Shown here piece by piece: positions 9,366 through 17,315 of a DNA stretch of 64,000 nt (position 1 is the stretch's first letter; the number at the start of each line of letters is the position of its first letter). The translations under genes were made by a program, and so were the position numbers. The notes beneath the pieces are model-generated. The model did not search any database, was not told where the DNA came from, and was given only the letters and a program-made list of their open reading frames with translations. Source of the stretch: Streptomyces umbrinus (GTDB lineage Bacteria; Actinomycetota; Actinomycetes; Streptomycetales; Streptomycetaceae); NCBI RefSeq assembly GCF_030817415.1, contig NZ_JAUSZI010000002.1, positions 3,534,001 to 3,598,000 on the forward strand, written 5' to 3'.

Positions 9366-9952
9366 CAGCGGGTGACGTCCGCGGTCGCCTCGGAGAGCGA
9401 CTGCGCGAAGGCGAGCGTCTGCCGCACGGCGTCCGGGCCGTCCCCGGCCTCGCTGACGCGCAGGCTCAGGTCGTCGGCCGTCGAACTGCCCGTGTACCCG
9501 TGGTCCGCCTCGCAGTTGGGGTCGCCGCAGGCGGCCGGCTCCAGGTCGATACGGGCGACCGCGCCCCAGCCGATGGTGAGGACGACCTCGCGCGGCAGCG
9601 TCCCCGGAACGTACTTCTCCGGATTGGCGACGACGCGGCTGAGAACCACCGACGAGATCCGGCCAAGCTTCACGGATTCGGTCGACGTGGTCGCGTACGG
9701 CGTCGGGGACGTGCTGTCCGCCGCCTGTTCGTCGGTGTGGCTCACGATGAAACGGTTTCCCGTGAGGACGAGCACCGTCACGTGCCGACGCACCTCGTTG
9801 GCGTCGAACGTCGTCTCCTGATGGACCAGATACGACCGGATGGGCTCGCCGCCCACAGCTGCCTCCACAGCCTCGGCCACGAGGGCCGGGTAGTAGCCGC
9901 TGCGCTCGATCGCCGCTCGCAGCCCCTGGGTCGTCGTACTGGTCTTGGCCAT
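9365..9952 (-). CDS. DUF5998 family protein
   Basis: A 195-residue actinobacterial protein of unknown function, beginning MAKTSTTTQGLRAAIERSGYYPALVAEAVEAAVGGE. It contains a well-conserved core (SYLVHQETTFDANEVRRHVTVLVLTGNRFIVSHTDE) and CGDPNCEADHGYTG, whose closely spaced Cys and His could bind metal. No membrane segment is present. I chose the ATG at 9952; another at 9961 is equally open, and the reading frame continues far upstream only as an antisense-like shadow of the neighbour. The TGATG junction with the downstream phosphodiesterase indicates coupled synthesis, so the two proteins probably act together or on one pathway. The name is from memory of the family. Confidence 0.82.
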   Translation of the reverse strand: MAKTSTTTQGLRAAIERSGYYPALVAEAVEAAVGGEPIRSYLVHQETTFDANEVRRHVTVLVLTGNRFIVSHTDEQAADSTSPTPYATTSTESVKLGRISSVVLSRVVANPEKYVPGTLPREVVLTIGWGAVARIDLEPAACGDPNCEADHGYTGSSTADDLSLRVSEAGDGPDAVRQTLAFAQSLSEATADVTR

Positions 9953-9993
9953 GACGTCCATCCTACGGGGGCGCACTGACTGCGAGGCACCGC

Positions 9994-12834
9994 TTAGTAC
10001 ACAGGAAGTGTGCGCGGACCGAGGTCGTCGCGGACGGGCGGCGGCGCGAGCCGCACGGAGGCGCCGAGCACGCTCAGCCCGTTCGGGGCCACGACGACGG
10101 GCTCCAGGGACACGGAGACGACCTCGGGGTGGTCGTCGACAAGGCGTGACAGGCGCAGCAGCAGTTCCTCCAGGGCCACGACGTCCGCCGGCGCGGAGCC
10201 CCGCCAGCCGAAGAGGAGCGGTGCGGTCCGGATCGACCGGACCAACGAGGCCGCGTCCCGGTCGGTGACCGGAATCAGCCGGTGCGCGGTGTCTCCGAGC
10301 AGCTCCGACGGGGCCCCGGCGAGCCCGAAGGAGAGCACCGCTCCCGCCGCCGGGTCTATAACCGCTCGTACGACCGTGTCGACGCCGCGCGGTGCCATCG
10401 CCTGTACCACCGGGCGCAGCTCCTCCGGCGTCCCGAAGAGGCTGGTCAACTCGGCGTACGCCCTGCGCAGTTGCTCCTCGTCCGCCAGATCCAGCCGTAC
10501 GCCGCCGAGGTCGGCGCGGTGGCGCAGGTGGGGAGCGGTGGTCTTGAGCGCCACCGGGTAGCCGAGGCGCTCCGTGGCGGCGGCGGCCTCGTCGGGTGTG
10601 GGCGCGGGGAGGGCACGGCGGACGTCGATGCCGTACCGCCCGAGCAGAGTGCAGGCGTCGTCCGGGCCGAGGGTGAGGCCGCCCATGCCACCGTCGCCGA
10701 GCAGGCCGTCGATCTGTTCGGCCGCGCCCTTCTCGTCGATGTCCTCGTACTCGGGGACGCGACCGGGGTCGGCGGCCTCGCGCCGCCACTGGCCGTACCT
10801 CACGGCTTCGGCGAGGGCGCGGACGGCCCGCTCGGCGGCGGGGTAGGCGGGGATGAGGCGGGAGTCGGTCTCGGCCTCGGGGACTTCCGCCACCGTCGGC
10901 GGGCGGTCCGCCGGGCGGATGGGGTGGTTGCTGCCAGCGAACGGGGGCGAGGGGCGAGCCGCCTGGGGCGCGGTGCCGGCGGCCGCGGACAGCGCCTCCG
11001 CGAGGCCGCCCAGCTCGACGTGGACCACGAGGACCGGCTTGTCGGGAGCGGCGGCGGAGGCGGAGCGCAGCGCCTCCGCCAGGGCGGCGTCGGCCGTGGA
11101 GGTCTCCCCCACCGCCGGGATCGCGGTGACCGCGACGGCGTCGCAGCCGTCGTCGGCCAGCGCGTGCGTCAGCGCGGCGCGGAAGTCCTCGGCCGAGGCG
11201 GCCGTGGTCAGGTCCACCGGGGGCAGCGGTCGCAGGCCCTCGGCGAGGCACGCGTCATACGTCAGCAGCCCGAGGGACTCGGAGTTCCCGAGGATCGCCA
11301 CCCGCGGCCCCATCGGCAGGGGCTGGCGCGCCAGGAGCAGGCCCGCGTCGACCAGCTCGGTGATCGTGTCCACCCGGATGACGCCGGCCTGGCGCAGCAG
11401 CGCCGACACCGTCGCGTGCGGCAGCCGGGTGGCCCGGACGGCGTGCCCCTGGGGCGCGGCCCCGCCGTGCCGTGCGCCCTGGACGACGACCAGCGGCTTC
11501 GCCGCCGCGGTGCGCCGCGCGAGGCGGGTGAACTTCCTCGGGTTCCCGATGGACTCGAGGTACATGAGGGCGACATCGGTGTCGGGGTCGTCGTACCAGT
11601 ACTGAAGGACGTCGTTGCCTGACACGTCCGCGCGGTTGCCCGAGGAGATGAACGTCGACACACCGGTCACGCCGGTGACCCCGCCGCCGCGCCGGTGCAG
11701 CCGGGACAGCAGTGCGATGCCGATGGCGCCGGACTGGGCGAACAGACCGATCCGCCCCGCGCGCGGCATCTCCGGTGCGAGCGAGGCGTTGAGCCGCACT
11801 TCCGGTGAGGTGTTGATGACTCCGAAGGCGTTCGGTCCGATGATCCGCATCCCGTACGTACGCGCCTGGCGCACGAGCTCGCGCTGGCGCTCCCTGCCTT
11901 CGGGGCCGCTCTCGGCGTACCCCGCGGAGACCACGACGAGCCCCTGCACCCCGTGTTCACCGCACTCGGCGACGACTTCGGGGACGCGCTCGGCCCGGAC
12001 GGCGACGACGGCGAGGTCGACGGGCTCGGGGATGTCACGGACGGAGCCGTATGCCGGCACTCCGCCGAGCTCCTTCTCCTGAAGTGCCCCGTTCACCGCG
12101 TACAGGCGCCCGGTGAAGCCCGCTTCGCGGAGGTTCTCCAGGACGCTGCGGCCCACTCCCCCGGGTGTGCGGCCCGCGCCGATGACGGCGACCGAGCCCG
12201 GCGAGAGGAGCCTGGCCACGGAGCGCCCCTCCGCCCGCTGCTCCCGCGCGCGCTGCACGGCCAGCGAGCGGTCGGTGGGCTCCAGGTCGAACTCCAGGCG
12301 TACGACGCCGTCCTCGAAGTGGCGCTTCTGCTGGTACCCGGCGTCCGTGAACACCTTGATCATCTTGTTGTTGGCGGGCAGCACCTCGGCGGCGAAGCGG
12401 CGGATGTCGCGCTCACGGGCGACGGCCGCGATGTGCTCCAGCAGGGCCGATGCCACGCCGCGGCCCTGGTGGGCGTCCTGCACGAGGAAGGCGACCTCGG
12501 CCTCGTCCGCGGGGGCCGAGGCGGGGAGGCCGTCGGCGTTGATGCGGTCGTAGCGTACGGTGGCGATGAACTCGCCGCCGACCGTGGCCGCGAGCCCCAC
12601 CCGGTCCACAAAGTCGTGGTGCGTGAAGCGGTGGACGTCCTTGGCGGACAGGCGCGGATACGGCGCGAAGAAGCGGTAGTACTTCGACTCGTCGGACACC
12701 TGCTCGTAGAAGCTGACCAGGCGGTCGGCGTCGTCGGCCGTGATCGGCCGGATGCGCGCGGTGCCGCCGTCGCGCAGCACGACGTCGGCCTCCCAGTGAG
12801 CGGGGTACTCGTGCCGGTCCGGCGAGGTCTGCAT
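9994..12834 (-). CDS. GNAT acetyltransferase / ADP-forming acyl-CoA ligase fusion (Pat-type protein acyltransferase family)
   Basis: A 946-residue multidomain protein. Residues 1 to about 190 form a GNAT domain with acetyl-CoA loop VQDAHQGRGVASALLEH. A CoA-binding domain follows at about 220-340 (LLSPGSVAVIGAGRTPGGVGRSVLENL), then the CoA-ligase flavodoxin-like domains (IGLFAQSGAIGIALL; ILGNSESLGLL), and a C-terminal ATP-grasp domain with RYGIDVRRALPAPTPDEA and GYPVALKTTAPHLRHRADLGGVRLDL. Proteins with this composition acetylate lysines of other enzymes such as acetyl-CoA synthetase; here the GNAT domain is N-terminal, an arrangement I recall for Streptomyces PatA-like enzymes. The chosen ATG at 12834 has no Shine-Dalgarno sequence but has TACTCT seven bases upstream, compatible with a leaderless mRNA. 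The DUF5998 gene follows after 41 bp. Confidence 0.85.
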   Translation of the reverse strand: MQTSPDRHEYPAHWEADVVLRDGGTARIRPITADDADRLVSFYEQVSDESKYYRFFAPYPRLSAKDVHRFTHHDFVDRVGLAATVGGEFIATVRYDRINADGLPASAPADEAEVAFLVQDAHQGRGVASALLEHIAAVARERDIRRFAAEVLPANNKMIKVFTDAGYQQKRHFEDGVVRLEFDLEPTDRSLAVQRAREQRAEGRSVARLLSPGSVAVIGAGRTPGGVGRSVLENLREAGFTGRLYAVNGALQEKELGGVPAYGSVRDIPEPVDLAVVAVRAERVPEVVAECGEHGVQGLVVVSAGYAESGPEGRERQRELVRQARTYGMRIIGPNAFGVINTSPEVRLNASLAPEMPRAGRIGLFAQSGAIGIALLSRLHRRGGGVTGVTGVSTFISSGNRADVSGNDVLQYWYDDPDTDVALMYLESIGNPRKFTRLARRTAAAKPLVVVQGARHGGAAPQGHAVRATRLPHATVSALLRQAGVIRVDTITELVDAGLLLARQPLPMGPRVAILGNSESLGLLTYDACLAEGLRPLPPVDLTTAASAEDFRAALTHALADDGCDAVAVTAIPAVGETSTADAALAEALRSASAAAPDKPVLVVHVELGGLAEALSAAAGTAPQAARPSPPFAGSNHPIRPADRPPTVAEVPEAETDSRLIPAYPAAERAVRALAEAVRYGQWRREAADPGRVPEYEDIDEKGAAEQIDGLLGDGGMGGLTLGPDDACTLLGRYGIDVRRALPAPTPDEAAAATERLGYPVALKTTAPHLRHRADLGGVRLDLADEEQLRRAYAELTSLFGTPEELRPVVQAMAPRGVDTVVRAVIDPAAGAVLSFGLAGAPSELLGDTAHRLIPVTDRDAASLVRSIRTAPLLFGWRGSAPADVVALEELLLRLSRLVDDHPEVVSVSLEPVVVAPNGLSVLGASVRLAPPPVRDDLGPRTLPVY

Positions 12835-13083
12835 GGGGCCCAGAGTACGGCTCGGGTCCGACAACGGCCGGTCCTGGTCGCGGGGGTTCATGTCCCGGAT
12901 ACATGGCGGAACGTGTCGGTACGTGTCCCGGGGTTCGTGTTCCGGAGGGGGCACACCCCAGGGGTTCACGTCCCGGCGACGGCGGGCTCGCGTCCGGCAG
13001 GGGCGCGAGGCAGTCTTGGGTGACCGAAGCCGCCTCGGGCCCGGAATCCGCACCCGCTCGGGGCACGCTTCACGATATGGAAC

Positions 13084-13099
13084 AATGGTCTAGACAACC
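13084..13099. promoter_or_regulatory. Predicted DasR operator (dre) upstream of ptsH
   Basis: The core TGGTCTAGACAA at 13086-13097 matches 11 of 12 positions of the DasR site TGGTCTAGACCA; the 16-bp site matches 12 of 16 against the consensus as I remember it. It lies 26 bp before the ptsH start. DasR is the GlcNAc-responsive GntR regulator known to control PTS genes, including ptsH, in Streptomyces, so position and sequence agree. Confidence 0.85.
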
Positions 13100-13125
13100 G
13101 TGAGACACCTGAAGGGCAGCATCAC

Positions 13126-13407
13126 ATGGCTGAGCGCCGCGTCAACGTCGGCTGGGCCGAGGGCCTTCACGCCCGTCCCGCCTCCATCTTCGTCCGGGCG
13201 GCCACGGCCTCCGGCGTCCCCGTGACGATCGCCAAGGCTGACGGCAACCCCGTCAACGCCGCCTCGATGCTCGCGGTTCTCGGCCTCGGCGCCCAGGGCG
13301 GCGAGGAGATCGTCCTGACCTCCGACGCCGAGGGTGCGGACGCCGCGCTCGACCGCCTGGCGAAGCTGGTCGCCGAGGGCCTCGACGAGCTCCCCGAGAC
13401 CGTCTGA
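13126..13407 (+). CDS. ptsH: Phosphocarrier protein HPr
   Basis: HPr carries phosphate from enzyme I to sugar-specific EIIA proteins of the phosphotransferase system in the cytosol. The 93-residue product has the active-site motif GLHARPAS with phospho-accepting His15, and Ser47 in NAASMLAVLGLG at the usual regulatory Ser46 position. Length and motifs are typical of the family. The ATG at 13126 follows GAAGGG with a 10-base gap. It stands alone, separate from genes for enzyme I or crr, between a DasR-type operator and a strong terminator. Expression should therefore respond to N-acetylglucosamine metabolites through DasR; that is inferred from the operator. Confidence 0.97.
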   Translation: MAERRVNVGWAEGLHARPASIFVRAATASGVPVTIAKADGNPVNAASMLAVLGLGAQGGEEIVLTSDAEGADAALDRLAKLVAEGLDELPETV

Positions 13408-13422
13408 TCTCGCGGACCACGT

Positions 13423-13470
13423 ACGGCGGAGCCGCGTCGACCCGTATCGGGTGACGCGGCTCCGCCGTTT
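13423..13470 (+). terminator. ptsH terminator
   Basis: Arms ACGGCGGAGCCGCGTC (13423-13438) and its perfect complement (13453-13468) enclose a small CCCG/CGGG stem. The hairpin is followed by TTTCTGTCTG and starts 15 bp after the ptsH stop. Confidence 0.9.
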
Positions 13471-13741
13471 CTGTCTGCGTGGCGAGCGGCGATTTGCCCG
13501 CCCGTGACACCGGCGTTTTCCCGTAACCTCGCCGCCGTTTTGTCCGTACCTCACGCCGGTGCGCGACTTTCCGCCTCGCCGTCGGCACCATCCAGGCTTT
13601 TTCACATGCCCCGCGCACCGAGTTCCGCGCATCCGGTTCCGCGCATGCGGAAATCACGTGCGCGGAAATTCCCGGCACGTGGAAAAAGGGGCAGCAGAAA
13701 TAGACCCCGGCGAATAACTCTCTTTGTATACGGCGCCACTG

Positions 13742-14437
13742 TTAATGCCGCAGGCCCGCCGTGTTTACGGGATGTTGCGAAGTCCTCACACGCTCCGCGC
13801 GGTCACCGCCGCCGGGAAAGCGCAGCCGGTGCGCGGCCATCGCCCGCTCGGTGTGCAGCGCCGTGATCGCCCTGGCCCGGTCGTTGTCGCCGCGCGCGAC
13901 GGCGTCCACGATGGCGCCGTGCTCGGCCCAGGACTCGGCGGGGTGGGCGGGCGCCTCGACCGAATACATCCAGGCGATCTTGTGCCGCAACTGGGCGAGC
14001 GTGGAGGTCAGCGCGGGGCTTCCGGAGGCTTGGGCGAGCGTCTCGTGGAACCAGCCGCCGAGCGAGCGCAGATCCTCGCTGTTGCCCCTCCGGGCCCGCT
14101 CCTGGCCCAGCCTGACCAGGCCGCGCAGCACCTTGAGGTGCGCCTCGGTGCGGCGCTGGGCGGCGCGCGCGGCACCCAGCGGCTCCAGCAGCATGCGCAT
14201 CTCCAGGAGGTCGGCGGCCTCCTGCTCGGTGGGCTCCGCGACGCACGCGCCCGCGTGCCTGCGTGTGACGACGAAGCCTTCCGCCTCCAGCGTGCGCAGG
14301 GCCTCCCGCACGGGGACCCGCGAGACGCCATACCGGCGCGCGAGCAGTTCTTCGGTGAGCCGGCTGCCGCGCTCGTAGACACCCGCGACGATGTCGTCAC
14401 GGATCGCCGTGCATACCGAGTGCGCGGGAATACGCAT
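13742..14437 (-). CDS. GntR-family regulator, FCD (FadR) subgroup
   Basis: A 231-residue transcription factor. Residues 1 to about 72 form the winged helix (LTEELLARRYGVSRVPVREALRTLEAEGFVVTRR). The remainder is an all-helical FCD effector domain with Asp/His-rich helices, including LGGWFHETLAQASGS and AWAEHGAIVDAVARGD-like segments whose His residues usually coordinate a metal that supports acid ligands. The ligand and targets are unknown. It is transcribed away from the M23 gene, toward ptsH, with no metabolic gene in the same unit, so the regulon is probably elsewhere. The ATG at 14437 leads straight into the DNA-binding domain. The C-terminal 20 residues (DRAERVRTSQHPVNTAGLRH) are unstructured. 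Confidence 0.9.
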   Translation of the reverse strand: MRIPAHSVCTAIRDDIVAGVYERGSRLTEELLARRYGVSRVPVREALRTLEAEGFVVTRRHAGACVAEPTEQEAADLLEMRMLLEPLGAARAAQRRTEAHLKVLRGLVRLGQERARRGNSEDLRSLGGWFHETLAQASGSPALTSTLAQLRHKIAWMYSVEAPAHPAESWAEHGAIVDAVARGDNDRARAITALHTERAMAAHRLRFPGGGDRAERVRTSQHPVNTAGLRH

Positions 14438-14641
14438 GACCGGACCTCCGCCTTAACCCCCGCGAAACGCGGTCGATTGACGCTTGTTCGGTGACTCTAT
14501 TGCAGAGAGCGGGAAATTCCGATGGCGGACCGGAATCCGTGGATATTTTTTGGACACACCTGGCTTCTGAACAGGCAGTCGTCCGGTGCAAAGTCGGCCG
14601 GGAAGTGGCCGAGAAGCCGTCAGGAAGTGATCAGAACCGCG

Positions 14642-14674
14642 CGAAGGCCCCGGCTCGGTGAGCCGGGGCCTTCG
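14642..14674. terminator. Strong hairpin downstream of the M23 peptidase gene
   Basis: A perfect 15-bp stem (core GGCCCCGGCTC / GAGCCGGGGCC flanked by CGAA/TTCG) with a GGT loop, about 70 bp after the M23 stop on the minus strand. The 305-bp gap 14438-14742 holds this hairpin plus the upstream region of the GntR gene; no coding sequence was seen there. Confidence 0.8.
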
Positions 14675-14742
14675 GGAGAGGTGTCCGCGCGGGCGGGCCG
14701 TTGCGTGGGAAGGCTGCCGCGTGGGAGGGCGGTCTCCGACCG

Positions 14743-15516
14743 TCAGACGTTCACGCCGTGCTGGCGGAGATACGCGATCGGGTCGATGTCCGAGCCGTAC
14801 TCCGCGCTCGTCCGCGCCTCGAAGTGCAGGTGCGCCCCGGTGACGTTGCCGGTCGCCCCGGAGAGGCCTATCTGCTGGCCCGGGGTGACCGTCTGGCCGA
14901 CCGAGACACCGAGGGACGACATGTGCCCGTACTGCGTGTAGGTGCCGTCGTTCATCTTGATGACGACCTCGTTGCCGTACGAGCCGCCCCAGCCGGCCTC
15001 GACGACGGTGCCGGCGCCCACCGCGTGCACGGCGGTGCCGCTCGCGGCGTGGAAGTCGATACCGGTGTGGCTGCCGGAGGACCAGACGGCGCCGCCGGCC
15101 TTGTAGCCGGTGGAGACGTACGAGCCGGAGATGGGCGCGGTGTACGACTTCAGCAGGCGCTCGCGCTCGGCCGCACGGGCGGCGCGGGCCTTGACCTCGC
15201 GCTCCTTCTTGGCCTTCTCCGCGGCTTCCTTGGCCCGCTCCTTGGCGGCGGCCTCGGCCTTCTCGCGGGCGGCGGTCTCGTCGGCGGCCTGCTGCTGGGC
15301 GGCGGCCTGGGCGTCGATCTGGTCGGCGACCGAGTCGCCGATGGTGATCGCCTGGGTCAGGGTCTGCTCGGCCGGGCTCTCGGCGGCGAGTGCGGGAGCA
15401 GCCAGGGTGCCGACCACACCGGTGGTGGCGAGTGCGGCGACGCCGACGGTCCGGTTGGTCGTGCGCTTCATACGGCTGGGACGACGGTGCTTCCCGGCGG
15501 CGCGAGTGAACGCCAT
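14743..15516 (-). CDS. Secreted M23 (LytM-type) peptidoglycan endopeptidase
   Basis: A cell-wall hydrolase expected to cut peptide cross-links outside the membrane. The 257-residue protein has an N-terminal signal sequence (TVGVAALATTGVVGTLAAPALAA) after a basic leader, then an Ala/Glu/Lys-rich helical region at about residues 55-120 likely to form a coiled coil, and a C-terminal LytM domain. That domain shows zinc ligands in HTGIDFHAASGT (HxxxD) and in AHLHFEAR (HxH), with YGHM in between. The ATG at 15516 follows GGAAAGGA; an internal ATG at MKRTTNR would still leave a signal peptide. Its leader contains a c-di-AMP riboswitch, so synthesis is probably reduced when c-di-AMP is high. Confidence 0.93.
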   Translation of the reverse strand: MAFTRAAGKHRRPSRMKRTTNRTVGVAALATTGVVGTLAAPALAAESPAEQTLTQAITIGDSVADQIDAQAAAQQQAADETAAREKAEAAAKERAKEAAEKAKKEREVKARAARAAERERLLKSYTAPISGSYVSTGYKAGGAVWSSGSHTGIDFHAASGTAVHAVGAGTVVEAGWGGSYGNEVVIKMNDGTYTQYGHMSSLGVSVGQTVTPGQQIGLSGATGNVTGAHLHFEARTSAEYGSDIDPIAYLRQHGVNV

Positions 15517-15542
15517 GAAGTGGCTGGTCCTTTCCTTCCTTC

Positions 15543-15690
15543 TCGCCTACCGGGTTAGCTGACGGGTTCGGAGCAGGAAGGTCTCCTACGGACCCCCTTC
15601 GGGAAGGGCGTCCGATTCACCCCAGGGACTACGTATGGGTCCCCGGCTCCCCTGGCTCGCGCCGTACGGGGACTCGGCGATGACTGTCCG
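15543..15690 (-). ncRNA. c-di-AMP (ydaO/yuaA-type) riboswitch
   Basis: Read on the minus strand, the M23 leader carries the conserved blocks of the ydaO class in order: GAGCCAGGGGAGCCGGGGACC, then CCTGGGGTGAATCGGAC, then a small CCTTCCCGAAGGGGG hairpin, and finally GCTCCGAACCCGTCAGCTAACC followed by GGTAGGCG. It ends about 25 bp before the M23 start. In Streptomyces this class precedes cell-wall hydrolase genes (rpf, NlpC/P60, M23) and turns them off when c-di-AMP is bound. The end points are approximate because the closing P1 stem was not fully resolved. Confidence 0.93.
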
Positions 15691-15860
15691 GTGCCGCGGG
15701 CGCGGCGCACTGCCTGACGAACAGCCGGACCGACGCTAAGCGGGGCGTCTTTCAATCAACAAACGGATCAAGGGTTTTGTAGCGCATGCCACAGGGCAGA
15801 CAGGCAACCTCCCTATCAATACGGACAACCCGCAGTTCGGGTGCTGAAGTCCGGGCAAAA

Positions 15861-15898
15861 GGAGAACCCAGGCGACTCTTCGGTCACCTGGGTTCTCC
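15861..15898 (-). terminator. Terminator of the M16 peptidase operon
   Basis: Arms GGAGAACCCAGG and its perfect complement, with a small inner stem (GAC/GTC) and TCTTCG loop, lie 28 bp beyond the second M16 stop on the minus strand. On that strand the hairpin is followed by TTTTGCCC. Confidence 0.88.
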
Positions 15899-15926
15899 GT
15901 GGAACGACCCTGTTCCGCTCCGCGTT

Positions 15927-17315
15927 CTACTCCGCTGTCACGACGCTGACTTCGCCGATTCCGAGGGCCCGGACCGGCTCCTCGATCTGCGCGGCGTCAC
16001 CGACGAGGACGGTCACCAGACGGTCCACCGGGAAGGCGCTCACGGCGGCCGCGGTGGCCTCCACGGTGCCCGTCGCGGCGAGCTGTTGGTACAGCGTCGC
16101 CTGGAAGTCGTCCGGCAGGTACTGCTCGACCTGGTCGGCGAGGGTGCCCGCGACGGCGGCGGCCGTCTCGTACTTCAGCGGCGCCACGCCCACGAGGTTC
16201 TGCACGGCGATGTCGCGCTCGGCGTCGGTGAGTCCCTCGGCCGCGAGGGTGCGCAGCACCTTCCAGAGGTCGTCGAGCGCCGGGCCGGTGTTCGGGGTGT
16301 CCACGGAGCCGCTGATGGCGAGCATCGCGGCGCCCGTCCCGTCCGGCGCGGAGCGCAGCACCTGGCCGAACGCCCGCACACCGTAGGTGTATCCCTTTTC
16401 CTCGCGCAGGACGCGGTCCAGGCGCGAGGTGAGGGTGCCGCCGAGGCAGTACGTGCCGAGCACCTGGGCGGGCCACACGCGGTCGTGCCGGTCGGCGCCG
16501 ACGCGGCCGATGAGGAGCTGCGTCTGGACGGCTCCGGGACGGTCGACGATGATCACGCGGCCCGTGTCGTCGGCGGTCACCGGCGGGATGGGACGGGCCT
16601 GGGCCTGCGATCCGGTCCAGGCGCCGAGCGTGTCCCCGAGCAGCGCGTCGAGGTCGACGCCGGTGAGGTCGCCGACCACGACCGCCGTCGCGGTGGCGGG
16701 GCGTACGTGCTTCTCGTAGAAGGCGCGGACGGCCGCCGAGTCGATCGTGGTGACCGTCTCCTCGGTGCCCTGGCGCGGGCGCGACATGCGCGAGGTCGCC
16801 GGGAAGAGCTGCCGGGAGAGCTCCTTGGCGGCGCGGCGGGCCGGGTTGGCGGTCTCGTGCGGGATCTCGTCGAGCCGGTTGCGCACCAGCCGCTCGATCT
16901 CGCTGTCCTCGAAGGCGGGTGCCCTGAGGGCGTCGGCGAGCAGGCCGAGCGCCTTGGGGAGCCGGGAGACGGGGACTTCGAGGCTGATCCGGACGCCGGG
17001 GTGGTCGGCGTGCGCGTCGAGGGTGGCGCCGCAGCGCTCCAGCTCGGCGGCGAACTCCTCGGCGGAGTGCTTGTCGGTTCCCTCGGTGAAGGCACGCGCC
17101 ATGATCGTGGCGACGCCGTCCAGGCCCTGCGGCTCGGCCTCCAGCGGGGCCGCCAGGAGGATCTCGACGGCGACGACCTGCTGGCCGGGGCGGTGGCAGC
17201 GCAGCAGCGTCAGGCCGTTGTCGAGCGCGCCGCGCTCGGGGGCCGGGAAGGCCCAGGGCCTGGCCTCGCCGGCCTGGGGCTGCGGGTGGAATTCCATCGT
17301 GGCGAGCTCGGTCAC
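15927..17315 (-). CDS. M16-family metallopeptidase-like protein, inactive-subunit type
   Basis: A 462-residue member of the insulinase/processing-peptidase family. It has the two-lobed M16 fold (DNGLTLLRCHRPGQQVVAVEILL near the N-terminus; VVVGDLTGVDLDALL between the lobes; EEKGYTYGVRAFGQVL in the second lobe) but no HxxEH zinc motif: the expected position reads GLDGVATIMARAFTEG. It keeps the Arg/Tyr-type C-lobe region. In bacterial M16B pairs such a chain forms a heterodimer with an active chain, which is encoded immediately upstream here. The genes overlap by 4 bp (ATGA at 17312-17315), so equimolar synthesis is likely. Probable cytosolic or membrane-associated protease; the substrate is unknown. 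Confidence 0.9.
   Translation of the reverse strand: MTELATMEFHPQPQAGEARPWAFPAPERGALDNGLTLLRCHRPGQQVVAVEILLAAPLEAEPQGLDGVATIMARAFTEGTDKHSAEEFAAELERCGATLDAHADHPGVRISLEVPVSRLPKALGLLADALRAPAFEDSEIERLVRNRLDEIPHETANPARRAAKELSRQLFPATSRMSRPRQGTEETVTTIDSAAVRAFYEKHVRPATATAVVVGDLTGVDLDALLGDTLGAWTGSQAQARPIPPVTADDTGRVIIVDRPGAVQTQLLIGRVGADRHDRVWPAQVLGTYCLGGTLTSRLDRVLREEKGYTYGVRAFGQVLRSAPDGTGAAMLAISGSVDTPNTGPALDDLWKVLRTLAAEGLTDAERDIAVQNLVGVAPLKYETAAAVAGTLADQVEQYLPDDFQATLYQQLAATGTVEATAAAVSAFPVDRLVTVLVGDAAQIEEPVRALGIGEVSVVTAE

Noticed and set aside
9953..11251. Long N-terminal extension of the DUF5998 frame
   Set aside because: The extension is Arg/Gly/Pro-rich shadow sequence inside the acyl-CoA ligase gene; the conserved protein begins at 9952.
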